Assembly: GCA_003647375.1 (NCBI GenBank)
Contig: QMMS01000089.1
Location: forward strand, 1-14,320
Length of the DNA: 14,320 nt
Direction: 5' to 3'
Source: Deltaproteobacteria bacterium
GTDB taxonomy: Bacteria > Desulfobacterota > Desulfobacteria > Desulfobacterales > B30-G6
The translations under genes were made by a program, and so were the position numbers. Of the stretch, positions 10,416 through 14,320 are shown one piece after another (the first letter of the stretch is position 1; each line of letters begins with the position of its first letter). The notes beneath the pieces were generated by a model. It saw nothing but the letters and a program-made list of their open reading frames with translations. It made no database searches and was not told the DNA's origin.

Positions 10416-10799
10416 TTATTTCATTTCCACCTGGGCGCCGGTTTCTTCAAGCTGAGCAACAAGTTTCTCTGCTTCTTCCTTGGCAATACCCTCTTTGACG
10501 GGTTTGGGTGCATCATCGACAAGCGCCTTGGCATCTTTCAGGCCGAGTCCCGTAATTGCCCGAACTTCCTTGATGACTGCGATCTTTTTATCACCGCAGG
10601 CAACCAGGATCACATCGAATTCGGTCTGTTCTTCTTCCTGCGCAGCACCTGCATCACCAGCACCCACTGCCATCATGGCAACAGGGGCAGCAGCTGAAAC
10701 GCCAAATTTTTCTTCCATTTCCTTGACAAGTTCCGAAAGATCCAGAACAGTCATATTCGCTATAAATTCAATTACATCTTCTTTTGTGATATCAGCCAT
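10416..10799 (-). CDS. rplL: 50S ribosomal protein L7/L12
   Basis: L12 dimers form the flexible ribosomal stalk that recruits and stimulates translational GTPases such as EF-Tu and EF-G. The 127-residue product has the three expected parts. An N-terminal dimerisation helix pair (about 1-32, [20 protein letters not shown]) binds the L10 C-terminal helix. A hinge rich in Ala, Gly and Met, ending in an acidic Glu/Gln run, covers about 36-59. The globular C-terminal domain (about 60-127) contains [20 protein letters not shown], the factor-binding helix region. The ATG at 10799 follows GGAGG by 9 bases. The gene lies 32 bases after rplJ, consistent with coupled expression of the L10-L12 complex. 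Confidence 0.98.
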   Translation of the reverse strand: MADITKEDVIEFIANMTVLDLSELVKEMEEKFGVSAAAPVAMMAVGAGDAGAAQEEEQTEFDVILVACGDKKIAVIKEVRAITGLGLKDAKALVDDAPKPVKEGIAKEEAEKLVAQLEETGAQVEMK

Positions 10800-10831
10800 T
10801 TTAACAAATCCTCCAATTTTTTTTATTTTAC

Positions 10832-11353
10832 CTATCCGGCTTCTTTCTGATCCTTTATCGCAGTCAGGACGTTGAGGAAATTACCGGTAACACCATTGAG
10901 TACTCTCACGAAGGCGCTTGACACGCCATTCATGGTCGAAAGCACCTGTCCCAAGAGAACATCTCGAGATGGGAGGGATGCCAGAGACTTGATGGCAGCG
11001 GCGTCCAGCATCTTATTCCCCATGACACCTGCCTTGATCTCAAGCTTTTGATTCTCCTTGGCAAAGTCAGTAAGAACCTTTGCCGGTGCAACCGGATCCT
11101 CATAACTAATGGCTATCGCGCTGGGGCCAACAAAATGTTCCTTAATCACGGCAACGTCAGTACCTTCAGATGCCCTGATGAGAAGCGTGTTCTTGGCAAC
11201 CTGGTAATCGATGTCCGCTTCCCTGAGTTTTCGACGCAAAGCGTTGATGGCCATTACGTCAAGACCCTTGTAATCCGTGACGATTACGACCTTCGATTTC
11301 GAAAATCTTTCCTTGAGATTCTCGGCAATCATTTTCTTTTTTTCTTTTTTCAA
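10832..11353 (-). CDS. rplJ: 50S ribosomal protein L10 (probable TTG start)
   Basis: L10 anchors L12 dimers to the ribosome next to L11 and represses its own operon by binding the leader RNA. From the TTG at 11353 the product is 173 residues, the normal family length, and begins [20 protein letters not shown]. It continues with the conserved [12 protein letters not shown] and [12 protein letters not shown], and ends in the long helix (about 135-173) that carries L12. The open frame reaches back to 11455, but that extension would translate the L10-binding leader, has no family counterpart and lacks a good ribosome binding site. AAGGAAGGAGG lies 12 bases before the TTG, slightly far. The nearer GTG is out of frame and hits a stop two codons later. 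An ATG at residue 8 would cut into the conserved start. Confidence 0.9.
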   Translation of the reverse strand: MKKEKKKMIAENLKERFSKSKVVIVTDYKGLDVMAINALRRKLREADIDYQVAKNTLLIRASEGTDVAVIKEHFVGPSAIAISYEDPVAPAKVLTDFAKENQKLEIKAGVMGNKMLDAAAIKSLASLPSRDVLLGQVLSTMNGVSSAFVRVLNGVTGNFLNVLTAIKDQKEAG

Positions 11354-11619
11354 TGTTAACTCACACCTCCTTCCTTTTTTCTGAAAAAAACCGGAGGAGA
11401 CAAACCTTTGCAGCGTTTGCTTCAATAAGCCGCCTCGGTAGGATGGCATGGCCACTTAGGCACGGATAGGTGCACCTACTGTCTTTGACAGGCTTTTTTC
11501 ATTGATATTAACTACGCAAAAAACTATCCATTCCAGCAGGGTCAACAGAACGGCCCCTATGCTGTGAGTTGGGTAGTCTTCGCAGTTTCAAACCTGTGAT
11601 ATCCTTTTTCAGGAACAGT
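11354..11619 (-). promoter_or_regulatory. L10-type leader of rplJ-rplL
   Basis: The 266-base rplA-rplJ spacer holds the hallmarks of the ribosomal protein L10 leader, a family in which L10 or the L10-L12 complex binds the RNA. On the transcript, CTGTC-AAA-GACAG forms a small hairpin (about 11479-11491). It runs into GTAGGTGC, which can pair with CCTACC, followed by GAGGC (11433-11442), giving the closing stem with a G-A kink-turn pattern. CCTAAGTGG lies in between. Upstream, CAGCA...GGG can pair with CCC...TGCTG (about 11530-11563). I see no convincing promoter inside the spacer. Confidence 0.8.
11366..11397 (-). promoter_or_regulatory. Hairpin sequestering the rplJ Shine-Dalgarno sequence
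   Basis: On the transcript, CCTCC (11397-11393) can pair with GGAGG (11370-11366), the core of the rplJ ribosome binding site. An adjoining T-run pairs with an A-run to extend the stem, leaving a short loop. The binding site would then be buried until another fold or a ribosome opens it. This fits translational feedback by L10 acting through the leader fold just upstream. The pairing is seen in the sequence; the regulatory role is inference. Confidence 0.55.
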
Positions 11620-12321
11620 TTACTTGGTCAGGTCTTTGATAGAGGAAATATCGATCTTAATCCCGGGCCCCATTGTCGTAGAGACAGCAATTCCCTTAAG
11701 ATAAGTTCCTTTGCTTGACGCCGGTTTAAGTCGAATGATGGTTTCCAAAAATGCGGTTACATTCTGAAAAATCTTGTCTACACCAAATGAAACTTTTCCC
11801 ATGGGCGCGTGAATGATTCCCGTCTTTTCGACTCGAAATTCAATTTTTCCAGCCTTGAGTTCCTGGATAGCCCGGGCCACATCAAACGTCACGGTGCCTG
11901 TTTTGGCATTCGGCATCAGACCACGCGGACCGAGCAGTTTTCCTATTTTTCCAACAGAACCCATGATGTCCGGTGTAGCCACTGCTTTGTCGAAACCCAG
12001 CCAGCCGCCTTTGATCTTTTCAATCAACTCGTCGTTGCCTACAAAATCAGCACCCGCTTCCTGAGCCTCGGTTTCCTTTTCTCCTTTGGCGAAGACAAGA
12101 ACGGCTACCTTTTTTCCGAGACCGTTGGGCAGAATGACAGAACCGCGTATCATCTGATCCGCATGTCTGGGATCGACACCCAGGCGAACGGCAATATCTA
12201 TTGTTTCATCAAATTTGGCGAACGAAGCATCGATGGCTGTTTTCAAGGCATCGAACACACTCTGTCTTTCACTGCTCAGGCTCTTTGTAGCACCTAAATA
12301 ATTTTTACCCCGTTTCGGCAT
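11620..12321 (-). CDS. rplA: 50S ribosomal protein L1
   Basis: L1 forms the mobile stalk near the E site and in many bacteria represses the L11 operon by binding its mRNA. From the ATG at 12321 the protein has 233 residues and starts [13 protein letters not shown], as family members usually do. A GTG at 12330 in the same frame would add three residues. An AGGGAG lies 12 bases before the ATG but only 3 before the GTG, so the start is not settled by the ribosome binding site; family similarity favours the ATG. Domain II is inserted at about 67-160 and holds the signature [20 protein letters not shown] (125-144). Domain I resumes after it, with the conserved [11 protein letters not shown] near the C-terminus. 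It lies 84 bases downstream of rplK and 266 upstream of rplJ. Confidence 0.97.
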   Translation of the reverse strand: MPKRGKNYLGATKSLSSERQSVFDALKTAIDASFAKFDETIDIAVRLGVDPRHADQMIRGSVILPNGLGKKVAVLVFAKGEKETEAQEAGADFVGNDELIEKIKGGWLGFDKAVATPDIMGSVGKIGKLLGPRGLMPNAKTGTVTFDVARAIQELKAGKIEFRVEKTGIIHAPMGKVSFGVDKIFQNVTAFLETIIRLKPASSKGTYLKGIAVSTTMGPGIKIDISSIKDLTK

Positions 12322-12351
12322 TTTGCTCACTTACTCCCTTTTGCCATTAAA

Positions 12352-12393
12352 ATATGACAACCCCCTATGGAAATATGGGTTGCCCCGTCATAT
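12352..12393 (-). promoter_or_regulatory. Hairpin in the rplK-rplA spacer
   Basis: The arms ATATGA-CAACCC (12352-12363) and GGGTTG...TCATAT (12377-12393) are perfect inverted copies, interrupted only by a 5-base CCCCG bulge on one side. The bulged stem ends about 30 bases before the rplA ATG. There are too few T residues after it for a convincing terminator. A control site for rplA, or an L1-binding site, is possible but not shown. Confidence 0.45.
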
Positions 12394-12405
12394 CCGCAAA
12401 ACAGA

Positions 12406-12828
12406 CTATCCCACCTCTATTCCCATGCTTCTGGCAGTTCCACTGATGATCTTGCATGCTGCATCCAGATCATTGGCGTTCAGGTCGACCATTTTGAGCT
12501 TAGCGATCTCTTCTACCTGTGCGCGTGTAACGGATCCCACACGTTCGCGTTTGGGATCACCCGCACCTTTTGCAACTGCTGCCGCTTTTTTAAGCAGGAC
12601 AGCCGCCGGTGGTGTCTTGGTGATAAACTTGAATGTTCTGTCCTGGAAAACCGTTATCACGACAGGTATAATCATCCCCTCATCATTGGCCGTCCTGGCG
12701 TTAAAAGCCTTGCAGAAATCCATGATATTGACGCCATGCTGTCCTAATGCGGGCCCGATCGGGGGGGAAGGATTGGCTTTCCCTGCCTCAACCTGAAGTT
12801 TAATTAGAGCCATCACTTTTTTTGCCAT
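12406..12828 (-). CDS. rplK: 50S ribosomal protein L11
   Basis: L11 forms the base of the GTPase-associated stalk on 23S rRNA and is the site of thiostrepton action and of RelA activation. The 140 residues match the family throughout. The N-terminal domain has the proline-rich motif [20 protein letters not shown] (19-38), with Pro22, Pro23 and Pro26. The C-terminal RNA-binding domain begins near 72 and includes [19 protein letters not shown] and the final [10 protein letters not shown]. The N-terminal lysines are of the kind that PrmA methylates in other bacteria. The ATG at 12828 follows AGGAG by 8 bases. The gene starts only 24 bases after nusG, so the two are almost certainly co-transcribed. 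Confidence 0.98.
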   Translation of the reverse strand: MAKKVMALIKLQVEAGKANPSPPIGPALGQHGVNIMDFCKAFNARTANDEGMIIPVVITVFQDRTFKFITKTPPAAVLLKKAAAVAKGAGDPKRERVGSVTRAQVEEIAKLKMVDLNANDLDAACKIISGTARSMGIEVG

Positions 12829-12852
12829 TTAGTATACTCCTGATTCCTGTTT

Positions 12853-13383
12853 CTAAATTTTCTGAACTTGTACAAACTCCAGTTCGACCGGTGTGGACCT
12901 GCCGAAAATACTTACGAGAACCTTGATTTTTCCCTTTTCCGGGTTCACATCTTCTACGGTCCCGTTAAAATTTGAGAAGGGTCCGTCAATAACCCTGATT
13001 TCATCGCCCGTTTCGAAATAGTACTTTGGCTGGGGTTTCTCCTTGCCTGCTTCCATGCGGTTGATGATCTGTTCCGCCTCTTCATCCGATATGGGTGTCG
13101 GCCTCTCTCTGCCGCCTAAAAAACCGCTGACCTTGGCAGTATCATTGACAATATGCCAAGTCTCGTCATCAAGTTCCATCCGTACCAGGATATACCCGGG
13201 ATAAAATTTCCGGGACGATGTCTTCCGTTTACCCTTGACCAATTCGACGATTTCCTCTGTGGGCACGAGTACTTCACCAAATTTTTCGGGATGGGGAGAC
13301 GACGCCACCCGTTCTTCCAACGCAATCTTGACCTTGCTTTCAAATCCCGAATAAACATGGACAATATACCACTTAAGTGCCAT
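12853..13383 (-). CDS. nusG: Transcription elongation and antitermination factor NusG
   Basis: NusG binds RNA polymerase across the clamp, limits pausing, and links polymerase to Rho or the ribosome through its KOW domain. The 176-residue protein has the NGN domain at about 1-113, opening MALKWYIVHVYSGFE and including RKFYPGYILVRM and KVSGFLGG, then a linker. The KOW domain at about 124-176 reads ETGDEIRVIDGPFSNFNGTV and ends VELEFVQVQKI. Length and domain order are standard; the extra insertion domain found in some lineages is absent. The ATG at 13383 has AGGAGA about 8 bases upstream. secE ends 19 bases before it and rplK starts 24 bases after it, the classical secE-nusG-rplK order. Confidence 0.98.
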   Translation of the reverse strand: MALKWYIVHVYSGFESKVKIALEERVASSPHPEKFGEVLVPTEEIVELVKGKRKTSSRKFYPGYILVRMELDDETWHIVNDTAKVSGFLGGRERPTPISDEEAEQIINRMEAGKEKPQPKYYFETGDEIRVIDGPFSNFNGTVEDVNPEKGKIKVLVSIFGRSTPVELEFVQVQKI

Positions 13384-13402
13384 CTCGCTTTTCTCCTGAT
13401 AT

Positions 13403-13804
13403 TTAATTGAGGATGACCCGGATCAGTCCTGACAATCCCATATCAACAACACCGAGGAAAAGGGATATGATCATGGTAAGTATCAACACGACAACAGTAG
13501 ATCCGATGGTTTGCTTTCTGGAGGGCCACGTCACCTTTTTAAGCTCTACCTTGACCTCTCTTAGAAACTGGAGGCTCTTATCAATAATGTTCTGTTTCTT
13601 CTTGCCGCTCACCGCCTTAACCAGCTTTGAAGATTTCTTGACCGGTACGATTTTCTTGGCTTTGGCTCTCGTGTCAGGGCTCTTTTTTACCACACCCGTT
13701 CCCGGCGTACCAGTCTCTGCCGCATCCGACAACAGCGCTTTCTTCACAACAGTTGCCGCTGATTGTTTCTGACCCGAAGTCTTCTTCCGTTTTAACCGTC
13801 CCAT
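13403..13804 (-). CDS. secE: Preprotein translocase subunit SecE with basic N-terminal extension
   Basis: SecE clamps the SecY channel in the inner membrane. From the ATG at 13804 the product has 133 residues. Residues 1-70 are low-complexity, rich in Lys, Ala, Ser and Thr. Residues 74-92 form the cytoplasmic amphipathic helix (FLREVKVELKK), followed by the family signature VTWPSRKQT (91-99). One membrane segment lies at about 101-121 (GSTVVVLILTMIISLFLGVV). This is the single-span form with a tail, unlike the three-span E. coli protein. The open frame reaches 13864, but AGGAG lies 4 bases before the ATG at 13804, and the earlier ATGs have no ribosome binding site. The gene follows tRNA-Trp after 102 bases. 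Confidence 0.93.
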   Translation of the reverse strand: MGRLKRKKTSGQKQSAATVVKKALLSDAAETGTPGTGVVKKSPDTRAKAKKIVPVKKSSKLVKAVSGKKKQNIIDKSLQFLREVKVELKKVTWPSRKQTIGSTVVVLILTMIISLFLGVVDMGLSGLIRVILN

Positions 13805-13906
13805 TGGTCTCCTGAAAAAGTGAACATTCATCAAAGAGGCATAGCACCCCATCGATTCATTCACTGCTGAAATTTGCGTATTAGGTTGCTGTTCTCTCCC
13901 CTAAAC

Positions 13907-13982
13907 TGGCAGGCCAGGAGGGATTCGAACCCCCAACACCCGGATTTGGAGTCCGACGCTCTACCGTTAGAGCTACTGGCCT
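13907..13982 (-). tRNA. trnW: tRNA-Trp (anticodon CCA), CCA end encoded
   Basis: The 76-base sequence folds into a complete cloverleaf. A 7-bp acceptor stem pairs AGGCCAG with CTGGCCT, followed by discriminator G and an encoded CCA (13909-13907). The D stem is GCTC/GAGC. The anticodon stem is TCGGA/TCCGG around the loop CTCCAAA, so the anticodon is CCA (13949-13947). The T stem is GGGGG/CCCTC around TTCGAAT. It lies between rpmG and secE, the usual place for tRNA-Trp in this cluster. It is probably processed out of the tuf-rpmG-secE transcript. Confidence 0.98.
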
Positions 13983-14029
13983 GCATGGGCGAATTATCAT
14001 AAATATTATCACGAATCTCGCTGATCACG

Positions 14030-14179
14030 CTATTTCGTTTCCTTGTGTAACGTGTGTTTGCGACAGAATCGGCAGTATTTATTGAATCCCAGCTTATCCG
14101 GTGTCGTCCTTTTGTTCTTCGTAGTTGTATAATTTCTTCTTTTGCATTCGGTACATGCAAGGGTAACTATTATTCTCAC
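14030..14179 (-). CDS. rpmG: 50S ribosomal protein L33, zinc-ribbon type
   Basis: L33 is a small protein of the large subunit near the E site. The 49-residue product reads [20 protein letters not shown] and ends [11 protein letters not shown], the standard bacterial length. It keeps four cysteines in two CxxC pairs (Cys9/Cys12 and Cys36/Cys39), so it is the zinc-binding form rather than the cysteine-free paralogue induced by zinc shortage in some bacteria. The start is GTG at 14179, with AAGGAG 7 bases upstream; no ATG lies in frame nearby. The tuf stop is 18 bases before it, and the rpmG ribosome binding site lies within that gap. tRNA-Trp follows after 47 bases. Confidence 0.95.
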   Translation of the reverse strand: MRIIVTLACTECKRRNYTTTKNKRTTPDKLGFNKYCRFCRKHTLHKETK

Positions 14180-14197
14180 CAGTAAACTCCTTCGCCG

Positions 14198-14320
14198 TTA
14201 TTCGATTATTTCGCTTACCACGCCGGCACCGACGGTTCGACCGCCTTCACGTATAGCAAACCTGAGTTCTTTTTCCATTGCGATGGGAGTGATCAGTTCG
14301 GCCGTTATCGTTACATTGTC
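14198..14320 (-). CDS. tuf: Elongation factor Tu, C-terminal fragment (runs off the window)
   Basis: These are the last 40 codons and stop of a second EF-Tu gene. The visible part is the end of the third beta-barrel domain, reading [20 protein letters not shown] and then [20 protein letters not shown] before TAA. This is the standard C-terminus, including the [12 protein letters not shown] signature that contacts tRNA and other EF-Tu partners. Codon use looks like that of its neighbours. It leads the tuf-rpmG-tRNA-Trp-secE-nusG order, a common arrangement of the extra tuf copy in proteobacteria. It has the same orientation as the partial tuf at the other end of the window, about 14 kb away. 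Confidence 0.97.
   Translation of the reverse strand, partial: DNVTITAELITPIAMEKELRFAIREGGRTVGAGVVSEIIE

Noticed and set aside
11354..11455. 34-residue N-terminal extension of L10
   Set aside because: It would translate the L10-binding leader and the Shine-Dalgarno sequence itself, and the family starts near the TTG at 11353.
13805..13864. 20-residue N-terminal extension of SecE
   Set aside because: The upstream ATGs have no ribosome binding site, while a good AGGAG precedes the ATG at 13804.
13996..14001. TATGAT -10-like box just upstream of tRNA-Trp
   Set aside because: No -35 box at suitable spacing; the tRNA is more simply explained as part of the tuf-rpmG-secE transcript.
13861..14160. 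99-codon minus-strand open frame across rpmG and tRNA-Trp
   Set aside because: It reads rpmG in the wrong frame and runs straight through the tRNA gene.
513..14200. Antibiotic-resistance alleles in rpsL and rpoB
   Set aside because: The key residues in S12 (Lys43, Lys88) and RpoB (Gln521, Asp524, His534, Ser539) are the sensitive-type ones.

Overview
This window is part of the conserved str/rif ribosomal-protein and RNA polymerase cluster of a bacterium. Every supported gene lies on the minus strand, so transcription runs from high to low coordinates. Protein sequences and gene order suggest a Gram-negative delta-type lineage (Desulfobacterota, perhaps Desulfobacterales). That placement is inference: no 16S gene is present and no search was run. 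I see no transposase, phage gene, CRISPR array or toxin-antitoxin pair. The novelty is in insertions, leaders and intergenic structure rather than in a new gene cassette.

Right part (14320 down to 10416): the 3' end of a tuf gene (EF-Tu), rpmG (L33, GTG start), a CCA-encoding tRNA-Trp, secE, nusG, rplK (L11), rplA (L1), rplJ (L10, probable TTG start) and rplL (L7/L12). Gaps are mostly short and carry good Shine-Dalgarno (SD) sequences. The exceptions are a 266-base L10-type leader before rplJ and a hairpin between rplK and rplA.

Centre (10218 down to 1666): a 197-base structured spacer, then rpoB (1367 aa) and rpoC (1467 aa). RpoB keeps the usual residues of the rifampicin pocket. RpoC keeps the catalytic DFDGD motif and both zinc sites, but carries about 101 extra residues that I do not find in the E. 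coli protein as I recall it.

Left part (1665 down to 1): a 585-base gene-free region followed by rpsL (S12), rpsG (S7) and the 5' end of a second tuf. The gene-free region holds a 159-base imperfect palindrome just after rpoC, a TTGACA promoter candidate, an operator-like palindrome and a long rpsL leader with a 19-bp hairpin. fusA (EF-G), normally between rpsG and tuf, is absent. The two tuf copies lie in the same orientation and bracket the whole cluster.

Together the genes supply transcription (RpoB, RpoC, NusG), the L11 stalk base, L10-L12 stalk and L1 stalk of the large subunit, the S12/S7 proteins of the decoding region and head, EF-Tu for tRNA delivery, and SecE for membrane export. 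The best second looks are the RpoC insertion, the 159-base palindrome, the missing fusA, and the leaders of rplJ, rpoB and rpsL.
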